A DNA stretch of 64,000 nucleotides, taken from the NCBI GenBank assembly GCA_934476675.1, contig CAKSOE010000011.1, forward strand, positions 3,274 to 67,273, given 5' to 3'. The notes under the pieces are model-generated. The model was given only the letters and a program-made list of their open reading frames with translations. It was not told where the DNA came from and did not search any database. Origin of the DNA: an uncultured Clostridia bacterium. GTDB taxonomy: Bacteria; Bacillota; Clostridia; UBA1381. Position numbers and translations under genes: made by a program. Position 1 is the stretch's first letter; the number at the start of each line of letters is the position of its first letter. This document shows positions 19,390-27,177 of this stretch, piece by piece.

Positions 19390-19812
19390 ATGAATATACT
19401 TGTCAGTGCGTGTCTTTTGGGAATAAACTGTAAATACAGCGGACAGAACAACAGAAATGAAAAAATCGCAGAGCTTTTAAAAGTGCATAACCTTATTCCG
19501 ATATGTCCGGAACAGCTCGGAGGACTTCCGACTCCGCGTCCGGCATCGGAAATAAGAGGAAACAGAGTTATAAACACAGAAGGGCAGGATGTGACCGATA
19601 ATTATAAAAGAGGCGCTGAGGCGACTCTTGAAATAGCACGTCAATGCGGCTGCAAATGTGCGGTATTAAAATCGAAAAGTCCTTCATGCGGCAACAGAAT
19701 GATTTATGACGGAAGCTTTTCGGGAAAGCTTGTTGAGGGTCAGGGAATAACAGCAGCCCTTTTAGGGGCGAATGGGATAGAGGTGTATAATGAAAACGAT
19801 GAGCTTTTATGA
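19390..19812 (+). CDS. DUF523 domain protein
   Basis: The 140-residue product starts MNILVSACLLGINCKYSG and contains 'CPEQLGGLPTPRPASEI' and 'KSKSPSCGNRMIYDGSFSGK', the Cys- and Pro-rich signature of DUF523 proteins, function unknown but probably metal or nucleotide related. AAGGAG lies 10 bases before the ATG at 19390. Its 3' end overlaps the alkyltransferase-like gene by 23 bases. The window gives no further hint to its job. Confidence 0.85.
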   Translation: MNILVSACLLGINCKYSGQNNRNEKIAELLKVHNLIPICPEQLGGLPTPRPASEIRGNRVINTEGQDVTDNYKRGAEATLEIARQCGCKCAVLKSKSPSCGNRMIYDGSFSGKLVEGQGITAALLGANGIEVYNENDELL

Positions 19813-20107
19813 TAAAATTTATAAAGCTGTAATGACAATTCCGTACGGAAAAACGGCAACCTACGGTCAGATTGCGGCGTTGGCGGGAAATCCGCGCGCG
19901 GCGCGTGCGGTGGGAAACGCTCTGCACAAAAATCCTCTGCCCGGCGTTATACCGTGTCATCGTGTGGTGAATGCATTGGGCAGACTGTCTCCGGCGTTTG
20001 CGTTCGGAGGTGAAAACGTGCAGCGAGGTATGCTCGAGAAAGAAGGCGTTGAATTTTTGCCAAACGGATGTGTTGATCTCAAAAAATGTCTTTGGCGAAT
20101 TATATAA
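19790..20107 (+). CDS. Short MGMT-family DNA alkyltransferase
   Basis: The 105-residue product contains only the C-terminal DNA-binding/active-site domain of O6-alkylguanine-DNA alkyltransferases. 'IPYGKTATYGQIA' (17-29) and 'AARAVGNALHKNP' precede 'IPCHRVV', with acceptor C56 retained. The usual N-terminal domain is absent. The retained Cys argues against the alkyltransferase-like (ATL) proteins, where it is Trp. It may repair O6-alkylguanine directly or flag it. GAGGTG lies 5 bases before the ATG at 19790; a second in-frame ATG at 19799 is possible. Confidence 0.85.
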   Translation: MKTMSFYDKIYKAVMTIPYGKTATYGQIAALAGNPRAARAVGNALHKNPLPGVIPCHRVVNALGRLSPAFAFGGENVQRGMLEKEGVEFLPNGCVDLKKCLWRII

Positions 20108-20176
20108 ACTGTGAAAGTTGTATAAATAAATTTTGTAAAGTTATATACTGTATCAATGTTATTTCTCCGATTAAAG

Positions 20177-20221
20177 TGGTATAATGTAGAAAATAGGATT
20201 TTTTTCAACCAACGGTTGGTT
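20177..20221 (+). promoter_or_regulatory. Extended -10 promoter and inverted repeat before the EI-like gene
   Basis: TGGTATAAT (20177-20185) is an extended -10 element with no good -35. Just downstream, AACCAAC (20207-20213) and GTTGGTT (20215-20221) form a perfect 7-bp inverted repeat around one G, 3 bp before the GGAGGG site. It would lie in the early leader, so it could be an operator or could fold over the ribosome binding site. Confidence 0.5.
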
Positions 20222-20233
20222 TCGGAGGGTAGA

Positions 20234-20965
20234 ATGATAGCATTACAGGGAAGACCTATCTGCGGAGGAATTGTATTTGGCAGAATTTTTATGTTTGAAA
20301 AAAGCGAACGAAAAATTCCGCGCTATAATGTTGATGACGTCGACAGAGAACTTGAACGTTTTGACAATGCGCGCAGAACGGCGGTAGACGAGCTGGAACG
20401 ATTGTATATACACGCAATTAAGAATGTGGGGCAGTCGGAGGCAATGATATTTTCCACACACCAGATTATGCTGGAGGATGCGGATTATGATGACATGGTC
20501 AAAAAAATAATAAGAAACGACAGGCAAAATGCAGAGCGTGCGGTGGAAATAACGTGCGAAAAGCTGTCGGAGGTTTTTGACGGGATGGATAACGAATATA
20601 TCCGTGAGCGCGGTGAAGACATTAAGGATATTTCGGAAAGAATAATAAAAATTCTTTCCGGTTCAGTAAGAGAGCGCGTGTATACGGACGAGCCGGTTAT
20701 TGTGGCGGCTCATGCTCTTGCGCCGAGTGATATTATACAGTTTGACAAAAATAAAATTCTTGCATTTGCAACGGAAAAGGGTTCGTATAATTCGCATAGT
20801 GCAATTCTTGCGCGAACTATGCACCTTCCGGCAATAACAGCTGTGCCGTGTCTTATGAATGAGGAATACAACGGAAAAGAAGCGGCAATCGACGGTTACA
20901 GCGGCACGATTTATATCGAGCCGGATAAAAATACCGTGAATAAGCTGTCGAATGCGCATACATAA
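20234..20965 (+). CDS. Stand-alone N-terminal domain of PTS enzyme I-like protein
   Basis: The 243-residue product matches only the first half of PTS enzyme I: an N-terminal swivel piece ('LQGRPICGGIVFGRIFMF'), the helical HPr-binding subdomain (about 35-145), and the phospho-His domain with 'SHSAILARTMHLPA'; H188 aligns with the phosphorylated His. The PEP-binding TIM barrel (about 300 residues) is missing. A terminator starts 20 bp after the stop, so nothing is hidden downstream. GGAGGG fixes the start. It may relay phosphate from another enzyme or act as a regulator; the function is not known. Confidence 0.75.
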   Translation: MIALQGRPICGGIVFGRIFMFEKSERKIPRYNVDDVDRELERFDNARRTAVDELERLYIHAIKNVGQSEAMIFSTHQIMLEDADYDDMVKKIIRNDRQNAERAVEITCEKLSEVFDGMDNEYIRERGEDIKDISERIIKILSGSVRERVYTDEPVIVAAHALAPSDIIQFDKNKILAFATEKGSYNSHSAILARTMHLPAITAVPCLMNEEYNGKEAAIDGYSGTIYIEPDKNTVNKLSNAHT

Positions 20966-20985
20966 GCATATATCGGAAATAATAA

Positions 20986-21017
20986 CAGGGATCGTATAAC
21001 GATTCCTGATTTTTTTT
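20986..21017 (+). terminator. Terminator after the EI-like gene
   Basis: A 9-bp stem CAGGGATCG (20986-20994) / CGATTCCTG (21000-21008) with one G-T pair and loop TATAA is followed by A and eight T residues. Confidence 0.9.
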
Positions 21018-21033
21018 ATCTGCGGAGGGAAAT

Positions 21034-21723
21034 ATGCTTAATCTGATAATACGAACAATAGCGTTGTATCTGACGGTGGTTGCGTCCATACGAATAATGG
21101 GAAAACGTCAGATAGGCGAACTTCAGCCGTCGGAGCTGGTTGTGGCGATAATGATTTCAGATCTTGCTTCTGTGCCTATGCAGGATATTAAAATACCGCT
21201 CGTTTCGGGAATTTTGCCTGTTCTGACGCTGATTTTTGCAGAAGTGATAATGTCGTACATGAGTTTAAGAAGCCGCAAAATGCGGACTATTATTTCGGGC
21301 GAGCCGAGTATAGTGATATATGACGGACATATTAACGAAAGAGAACTGAAAAAGCTTAGGTTCAATATAAATGATTTGCTGGAAGAATTGAGATTGAATA
21401 ATTATCATGATATATCCGATGTTGCCGTAGCGGTTATTGAAACAAGCGGAAAGCTGAGTGTGATTCCAAAAGAAAAGGCAAGGGGTGTTACCGTTGAGGA
21501 TATGGCGGGAAAGTCAAAAGCACATGAGGGACTGCCCTGTATGCTTATATCTGACGGCAAAATCGATGAAGAAGAATTAAAACGCAGTAAAAAAAGCAAA
21601 AAATGGCTTGAAAAAGAGCTTGAAAAAAACGGAATATATGATATTAAAACTGTTTTTATAGCATCGCTTGATGCGGAGGGAAAGCTGTTTTTGCAGAAAA
21701 AAGGGGAGGAAGATAAAAAGTGA
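21034..21723 (+). CDS. DUF421 (YetF-like) membrane protein
   Basis: The 229-residue product has N-terminal membrane helices (about 2-20, 35-55, 60-80) and a cytoplasmic alpha/beta domain. 'RIMGKRQIGELQPSELVVA' and 'GEPSIVIYDGHINERELKK' are the DUF421/YetF signature. The role is unknown, with spore-related or envelope functions suggested for relatives. GCGGAGGG lies 6 bases before the ATG, only 17 bp after the terminator's T-run, so transcription relies on read-through or a promoter inside the upstream gene. It overlaps the DUF4363 gene. Confidence 0.88.
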   Translation: MLNLIIRTIALYLTVVASIRIMGKRQIGELQPSELVVAIMISDLASVPMQDIKIPLVSGILPVLTLIFAEVIMSYMSLRSRKMRTIISGEPSIVIYDGHINERELKKLRFNINDLLEELRLNNYHDISDVAVAVIETSGKLSVIPKEKARGVTVEDMAGKSKAHEGLPCMLISDGKIDEEELKRSKKSKKWLEKELEKNGIYDIKTVFIASLDAEGKLFLQKKGEEDKK

Positions 21724-22100
21724 GAAGTGTGGCGGCAGCATTGATAATTGCGGTGCTAATGGTGGGAGGAAGTATATTTTATACCGGAAAAATAGACGGT
21801 GTATCAAAAGAAATGCAGTCGATAAATAAAGGTGTGGAGCAGCAGCTTTACAGCGAGGATTATGCAACGGCGCTGAAATATATTGAAAAATTAAAGAACA
21901 ATATAGAAAAACGTCAGACTCTCATTTCGGCAATGGGCGATCATGAAGATTTGGATAATATAAAGATAAGCATTGCCGAAATGGAGAAATATACAGAGGA
22001 AAAGAGCCGTACGGACGCACTGGCAAAGTGTGAAGCTCTTGATTTTCTGTTGGGGCAGCTTTCCGCAAACTACATTCTGACTATTGAAAACATACTTTAA
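21720..22100 (+). CDS. DUF4363 small membrane protein
   Basis: The 126-residue product starts with GTG at 21720, overlapping the DUF421 stop (GTGA). One N-terminal hydrophobic helix (about 3-23) is followed by a charged, helical, probably coiled-coil domain outside the membrane ('KYIEKLKNNIEKRQTL'). DUF421-DUF4363 pairs are common in Clostridia, so the two are likely partners. The function is unknown. Confidence 0.8.
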   Translation: MRSVAAALIIAVLMVGGSIFYTGKIDGVSKEMQSINKGVEQQLYSEDYATALKYIEKLKNNIEKRQTLISAMGDHEDLDNIKISIAEMEKYTEEKSRTDALAKCEALDFLLGQLSANYILTIENIL

Positions 22101-22107
22101 AGTTTTT

Positions 22108-22142
22108 AGGCGCTGAAATCCGTATTTCGGCTTTCAGCGCCT
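22108..22142. other. Strong hairpin between convergent genes
   Basis: AGGCGCTGAAA (22108-22118) pairs perfectly with TTTCAGCGCCT (22132-22142), with an inner CCG/CGG. It separates the DUF4363 gene from the convergent GH13 gene. Neither side has a proper downstream T-run (the T5 lies 5' on the plus strand), so termination may be weak or bidirectional by another route. Confidence 0.6.
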
Positions 22143-22188
22143 GATTACAATGCAGCATGAATTTTCCGTTATATCAAGGTTTTGTATC

Positions 22189-23748
22189 TCAGCTTTCGGA
22201 TATTTCAATAAACGATGCGGAACGCGGCGGAACAATTAATTTACCGTTTTCCGGTTTTGCACTGCCGTTGTATTCGTAAATTACTTTTCCCAAAGCGGTG
22301 TTAAAATCACATTCTGCCGTATTCTTGGACGGATTTATTGCAATAAGTACCGCATTTCTTCCGTCTGTGCGCTTGTATACAAGCGGATATGCGTTTTTTT
22401 CAACATAAACCAATTCAAAGCCTGCGCTTTCCTGTAACAGCGGAGTAGCTTTTCTCACCGCAATCTGGCGTTTTAATTCGCACAACAAAGAGTTTTCGTC
22501 ATTTAACTGCGCCTCAACTGTCGGACGGTCTGCTGCGGAATCCTGTGCGATGTAAAGCTTGTCGGAGGGAGCCGCCGAGAAACCGGCATTTACTCCGTTA
22601 TCCCACTGCATCGGACTTCTTGTACCCGTTCTGTTTGCGCCGCCCTCGACAGAGGTGAGATTTTCAACATATCTCATTCCGATTTCATCGCCGTAATAAA
22701 TAAACGGTACGCCCGGCATAGACATAATAAACGCATATGCAAGCTTGATTTCTTCGTCGTCAAGCGTTCGCTTGATTCTGTCCATATCGTGGTTGCCGGA
22801 GGGGAGACAGATAAGTCCTTTTCCGTTTGTTTTATTATAATTCATCATATATGTTTCAAAGAATACACTTATATCACCTTGACACTTGTATGAAAAATAC
22901 GGAGTTTCCGTTCTGAAAAGGTCAAGATAGTGCGACGGGCCGAAATGCAGCAGGAAATCCATGTCATAGCCTGCCAGCAGAGCTTTGTCCGGCTCGCCCC
23001 ATTCCGAAACAAATGCAGCGTCGGGAAATTCCTTGCTTACCTTGTCAAACATATCCTGCCACAATTTAATTGTTTCCGTCTGGTTCTCGTCGTTTTTGAC
23101 AAGCGAACCTGCCATATCAACTCTGAAACCGTCACAGCCCATTCTAAGCCAGAAACGTATAATGTTTAAAATTTCTTCGCGGGTAGCGAGTGCATCCTCG
23201 GAATCAACTGCCGATTGCCAGCTTTCCGTAACCTTTGCAAAGCCGTAATTGAGCGCCGGCTGTGTTGTATAAAAGTTTACTCCGCAGCTGCCGTCTCTTT
23301 CCGAAATGCCGCGGAGCGCACCGGTTATGCCCTGCACTCCGTCAAGCGACTTCCATACGCTGTCCGTCCATACATATCTTCCGCTGTACTTGTTCTTTTC
23401 AGCCTTGCACGATTCCTTGAACCATTTGCAGGTGTAGGCAGTATGCCCGGGGACAAGGTCGAAAATTATTCGCATATCACGCTTATGCGCTTCGTCAAAC
23501 AAACGCTTGGCGTCTTCATTTGTACCGTATCTCGGAGCGATTGAGTAATAATCCTCAACATCGTATCCGGCATCGGTAAACGGCGATGCAAAACAGGGAT
23601 TAATCCATATTGCGGTAAACCCCATATCCTTTATGTAGTCAAGCTTTTCGATAATCCCGTTAAAATCTCCGATGCCGTCGGCGTTTGTGTCACGGAAACT
23701 TTGCGGATATATCTCATAGAATACAGCATTTTTTAGCCATTCTTTCAT
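22189..23748 (-). CDS. GH13 alpha-glucosidase (alpha-amylase family)
   Basis: The 519-residue cytoplasmic enzyme, with no signal peptide, has a (beta/alpha)8 GH13 barrel: 'WLKNAVFYEIYPQSFRDTN' at the start, the nucleophile Asp in 'GFRVDMAGS', the acid/base Glu in 'FVSEWGEP', and the third carboxylate in 'GNHDMDR'. A beta-sandwich C-domain follows. It looks like an oligo-alpha-glucosidase acting on maltose- or isomaltose-type sugars; trehalose-type hydrolases are an alternative. It follows the GH31 gene by 15 bp on the same strand, with AAGGATG upstream, so the two form an operon. Confidence 0.9.
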   Translation of the reverse strand: MKEWLKNAVFYEIYPQSFRDTNADGIGDFNGIIEKLDYIKDMGFTAIWINPCFASPFTDAGYDVEDYYSIAPRYGTNEDAKRLFDEAHKRDMRIIFDLVPGHTAYTCKWFKESCKAEKNKYSGRYVWTDSVWKSLDGVQGITGALRGISERDGSCGVNFYTTQPALNYGFAKVTESWQSAVDSEDALATREEILNIIRFWLRMGCDGFRVDMAGSLVKNDENQTETIKLWQDMFDKVSKEFPDAAFVSEWGEPDKALLAGYDMDFLLHFGPSHYLDLFRTETPYFSYKCQGDISVFFETYMMNYNKTNGKGLICLPSGNHDMDRIKRTLDDEEIKLAYAFIMSMPGVPFIYYGDEIGMRYVENLTSVEGGANRTGTRSPMQWDNGVNAGFSAAPSDKLYIAQDSAADRPTVEAQLNDENSLLCELKRQIAVRKATPLLQESAGFELVYVEKNAYPLVYKRTDGRNAVLIAINPSKNTAECDFNTALGKVIYEYNGSAKPENGKLIVPPRSASFIEISES

Positions 23749-23763
23749 TTTTTTGTCATCCTT

Positions 23764-26127
23764 TCATATCGTTGAGAGTATTTCACGGACTGCGCTTTTT
23801 AAGTTTTCGTCCGCATTGAGCGTTTCGAGAAACTCATAAACTTCGCTTACATCGGTCATTTCACATACTGCATTATAAATATCATCTTTGATCAAATTCT
23901 CCGTCTGCGCTTTCAGACAGAGGTCAAAAACCATTGCTTTATAATCATTTGCAAGAACCTTTACGGCGCTTTCAAATTCAACACACAAATTTCCGCTTAC
24001 ATTTTCGGCGGTTACGGTAAGCGATGTGCCGTCGTGCGATTTTTCAAACGCTATGCCGCTGCCATCAGAGGTTAATTTAATATCTGCATCGGATATTTTT
24101 ACAAATTCTATTATATATGTTCTCTTTTCGGGAGCATAGGGGTTTCCGCCTTCGGGCAAAATGATTTCAAACCGCGGTTTTTCGCTCCATGAAAGATTAA
24201 GCGTTGTCAGCGCAAATTCTCCGTTGCAGTTGTCATCATCTTCGTATAAGCCGAATGAATTATTTGCTCCCGGGTATACTTTTATTCTCAGCTTTTCGGG
24301 ATTGGACGTATCGTTTACGTGTCCGTCATTTTCGGCCATCGGAATAATTCCGCCCGCCTTTACAAATACGGGCATTTCATTTATATGTCTGTACATTTTG
24401 TAGCTTCTGCCGCCTTTGTAAGCAGTTGCGTTGAAGTAATCAAACCATTCGCCCTCCGGCAGCCATACATTTACGTGTCCCATGCCGGTTACAGTATCGG
24501 ATTTCTTCGTTATGGGCGCCGCGATCATCTGTGTTCCGAAGAAATACTCATTTTTATGTAAATAAGCTTCTTTTTTATCGGGATTTCCGTAATAAAGCGG
24601 CTGAATAATCGGACTGTCATTATACGATGCCTCATAGTTCATGGAATACAAATACGGAATAAGCTTATGGCGAAGTCTTAAAAATTCCGACATTGATTTT
24701 TCGTATTCCGAGCCGTAATTCCACGGTTCTTTGCCTAAAAAGATACAGTTTGTGCTGTGCAGGCGCATTATCGGCGAAAAGACACCGAACTGAACCCATC
24801 TTGTGATAAGCTCGTCGTCACGGTAGCCGAACATATGACCGCCGATGTCATGACTCCACCAGCCATAGCCGACATTTGACGCATTTGCCGTAAAATAAGG
24901 CTGAAAATCAAGCGATTCCCATGTCATGAAGGTATCTCCCGAAAACCCGATAGGATAGCGGTGGCTGCCTACTCCCGAATAACGCGAAAATATAAGCGGT
25001 CTTTTTCCGTCCTTTGCATTATCGAGATAATGGAAGTGATTAAGCATCCAAAGCGGGTCAAGTCCCTCAACTTTGCTTGTGTTTCCCTGCTGCCAGTCCA
25101 TCCACCAGAAATCCACACCCATTTTTTCGTGCGGATAAAGCATATGTTCAAAATACGCTTCGAGGAAATTCGGGTCTGAAATATCAAATTCGACTTTTTC
25201 TTCGTTTTCATAATCAACACCCATAGCTTCCGCCATTTCACGGTATGAATCCTCATGTGCGGCAATACCCTCCGCAGGATGAAGGTTGAGAGCGGTGCGA
25301 AGATGATTTTTATGCAGATACGATATTAATTTTTCAGGTTCCGGGAAAAGCTTTCTTTCCCAGCTGAAACCCGTCCAGCCGCTGCCGTATTTTGAATCTA
25401 TGTTAACCTTGTGCCAGTCCATATCAAGTATCCCTACAGAGAAAGGAATATTTTTCTCCATGAACTTGTCCATAAGAGCTGTATATTCCTCCTGTGTATA
25501 AGCATGGTATCTGCTCCACCAGTTGCCGAGAGCATATCGCGGAAGCAAAGGCGTTTTGCCGGTCAGTTGGTACAATGCTTTTAAGCAGCTGCGGTATTCG
25601 CCTGCGTATCCGAAAAGATATATATCGATTTTTGACTTTTCGCGTACTTCAACCCAACCGTCGGAGTTAATGGCAAGTGTATTGCTGTCATCCAGTATGC
25701 ACATTTCATGGGAAGACATAAGCCCGTCCTCGAGCGGACATTCTCCGTTTACACCGTCAAGCGTGCGGACTGTTCCTTTAAGATTATTTGTTTTTTGACC
25801 GTAATACCAAATGTGTCCGTTATGACCGAGATGTCCGGTAAAGTGCGCATTCAGACTGTTCGGAGAAAATTTCTCTTTTGTGTATCTGATTTCAATGCAC
25901 TCTGTTTTAATAACGAGCATACCGTCTTTATCGGTTACGGTGTATTCCGGTACGTCAAAATCACGATTGATTACCGATTGTGTGGCTCTGTCTTCAAATT
26001 CTCCGTTTTCACTGTATTCCATACGTATCAGTGACGGAGTAAGCACCGTGAAACGGTAGCAATCACCTTTTACAACTGCCTCTTTACGGCAAAGAGGCGA
26101 GGTATGTATCTTTTTTAAATCGGGCAT
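23764..26127 (-). CDS. GH31 alpha-glucosidase/alpha-xylosidase-type enzyme
   Basis: The 787-residue product has the GH31 N-terminal beta-sandwich and then a barrel. The nucleophile Asp lies in 'WWMDWQQG' near residue 343 and the acid/base Asp in 'IGFSGDTF' near 405. 'RYALGNWWSRYHAYT' near 205 marks the barrel start. A C-terminal tail of about 100 residues after the beta domains is helical and unusual. AAGGAG lies 10 bases before the ATG at 26127, better than the upstream in-frame ATG. No signal peptide is present, so it is cytoplasmic. It is divergent from an AraC-type regulator that probably controls it. Confidence 0.9.
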   Translation of the reverse strand: MPDLKKIHTSPLCRKEAVVKGDCYRFTVLTPSLIRMEYSENGEFEDRATQSVINRDFDVPEYTVTDKDGMLVIKTECIEIRYTKEKFSPNSLNAHFTGHLGHNGHIWYYGQKTNNLKGTVRTLDGVNGECPLEDGLMSSHEMCILDDSNTLAINSDGWVEVREKSKIDIYLFGYAGEYRSCLKALYQLTGKTPLLPRYALGNWWSRYHAYTQEEYTALMDKFMEKNIPFSVGILDMDWHKVNIDSKYGSGWTGFSWERKLFPEPEKLISYLHKNHLRTALNLHPAEGIAAHEDSYREMAEAMGVDYENEEKVEFDISDPNFLEAYFEHMLYPHEKMGVDFWWMDWQQGNTSKVEGLDPLWMLNHFHYLDNAKDGKRPLIFSRYSGVGSHRYPIGFSGDTFMTWESLDFQPYFTANASNVGYGWWSHDIGGHMFGYRDDELITRWVQFGVFSPIMRLHSTNCIFLGKEPWNYGSEYEKSMSEFLRLRHKLIPYLYSMNYEASYNDSPIIQPLYYGNPDKKEAYLHKNEYFFGTQMIAAPITKKSDTVTGMGHVNVWLPEGEWFDYFNATAYKGGRSYKMYRHINEMPVFVKAGGIIPMAENDGHVNDTSNPEKLRIKVYPGANNSFGLYEDDDNCNGEFALTTLNLSWSEKPRFEIILPEGGNPYAPEKRTYIIEFVKISDADIKLTSDGSGIAFEKSHDGTSLTVTAENVSGNLCVEFESAVKVLANDYKAMVFDLCLKAQTENLIKDDIYNAVCEMTDVSEVYEFLETLNADENLKSAVREILSTI

Positions 26128-26158
26128 ATTAAACACTCCTTTTTTATATATTTTCTCC

Positions 26159-26164
26159 ATTATA
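26159..26164 (-). promoter_or_regulatory. Probable -10 of the GH31-GH13 operon
   Basis: TATAAT on the minus strand, 32 bp before the GH31 start. The -35 region is poor (TAGCGC at 17 bp), which suits activator-dependent expression, possibly by the divergent AraC-type protein. Confidence 0.45.
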
Positions 26165-26228
26165 TCAGCTATTTTGTGCCAGCGCTACAATTTTTTTCAC
26201 GCAAAGTAACAAAATATTCACCATTATC

Positions 26229-26257
26229 TTGACAATCGGCAATCGGCGCAATATAAT
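26229..26257 (+). promoter_or_regulatory. Consensus promoter of the AraC-type regulator gene
   Basis: TTGACA (26229-26234), an exact 17-bp spacer and TATAAT (26252-26257): both hexamers are perfect. The spacer holds a direct repeat ATCGGCA/ATCGGCG that may be a binding site for autoregulation. Confidence 0.85.
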
Positions 26258-26287
26258 ATAGAGGTAAAATATGTCGGAGGGACTCTT

Positions 26288-27166
26288 ATGAAAAACAGTA
26301 TGTCCTTTAAAGAAAAAAAGATACACGGAAGTCCGCTGTATGCGTTTGAGATGTACAAAATGAATTGCGGCGGTTCCAATTTGATTGTTACGCCGCATTG
26401 GCACGACGAAACGGAAATTATTTACGTTCTTGACGGCGAAATAAGCATATCCGTAAACGGAAACCGATATTCGGGAAAAAAAGGCGATATTTTTGTCGTA
26501 AATAATGGTGAAATTCATGAAATTTTAAGCGGTTATAACGGAGCGGCATATGATGCATTTGTGTTTGATTTAAAAAGTATGTTGTTTGCGGCGGAGGATT
26601 TGGCGCAGAAGAAATTTTTAGAGCCGGTTAATTCGGGAGAGGTATTGTTCAAAAATAAAATTTTGGACAACTGTAAAATGCGTGAAATACTTGAGCATAT
26701 TAAAGATATTAACGAAAATCATACGTATTCGTATACGCTTATGACAAAAGCGCTGATTTTACAGTTTATTGCAATGCTGTTTGACGATAAACAGTATTGT
26801 GAGGAAAAAATAAATTCGGCAAAAGAAAATAAATATGCGCTGCAAAAGAAAATAATAACCTATATACGGGAAAATTTATCATCACGTATAACGCTTGATG
26901 AAACCGCACGCAGATTCAATATGTCCTCGAAATATTTCTGCCGATTTTTTAAAAACAATTTTCACAAAACGCTTGTCGAATATATTACAAGCGTGCGCAT
27001 GGAAAAAGCGTTGGAACTGCTTTCTGATACGGATATGAGCGTTACGGATATTGCACTCGAATGCGGATTTTCAAACATGAGTTATTTTGCGCAAACGTTC
27101 AGAACAAGCGTCGGCATATCGCCGAGAGAATACAGAAACATACTGCTTAAAGAGCAGGAAAGATGA
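26288..27166 (+). CDS. AraC-family transcriptional regulator with cupin sensor
   Basis: The 292-residue product has an N-terminal cupin domain (about 15-130; 'PHWHDETEIIYVLDGEISIS', 'GDIFVVNNGEIHEI'), which binds a sugar-like ligand in this family. Two helix-turn-helix motifs at the C-terminus (about 190-290) include 'RFNMSSKYFCRFFKNNFHKT' and 'DIALECGFSNMSYFAQTFR'. GGAGGG lies 8 bases before the ATG. It is divergent from the alpha-glucosidase operon, its most likely target. The two ABC genes follow after 11 bp and may be co-transcribed. Confidence 0.9.
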   Translation: MKNSMSFKEKKIHGSPLYAFEMYKMNCGGSNLIVTPHWHDETEIIYVLDGEISISVNGNRYSGKKGDIFVVNNGEIHEILSGYNGAAYDAFVFDLKSMLFAAEDLAQKKFLEPVNSGEVLFKNKILDNCKMREILEHIKDINENHTYSYTLMTKALILQFIAMLFDDKQYCEEKINSAKENKYALQKKIITYIRENLSSRITLDETARRFNMSSKYFCRFFKNNFHKTLVEYITSVRMEKALELLSDTDMSVTDIALECGFSNMSYFAQTFRTSVGISPREYRNILLKEQER

Positions 27167-27177
27167 AGGAGCTTTAA

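Noticed and set aside
24969..25265. Alternative frames inside the GH31 gene
   Set aside because: They are shadows of a well-conserved glycosidase frame.
26175..26192. Possible cre-like (CcpA) site before the GH31 gene
   Set aside because: TTGTAGCGCTGGCA lacks one base of the consensus spacing, and the symmetry is limited to AGCGCT.
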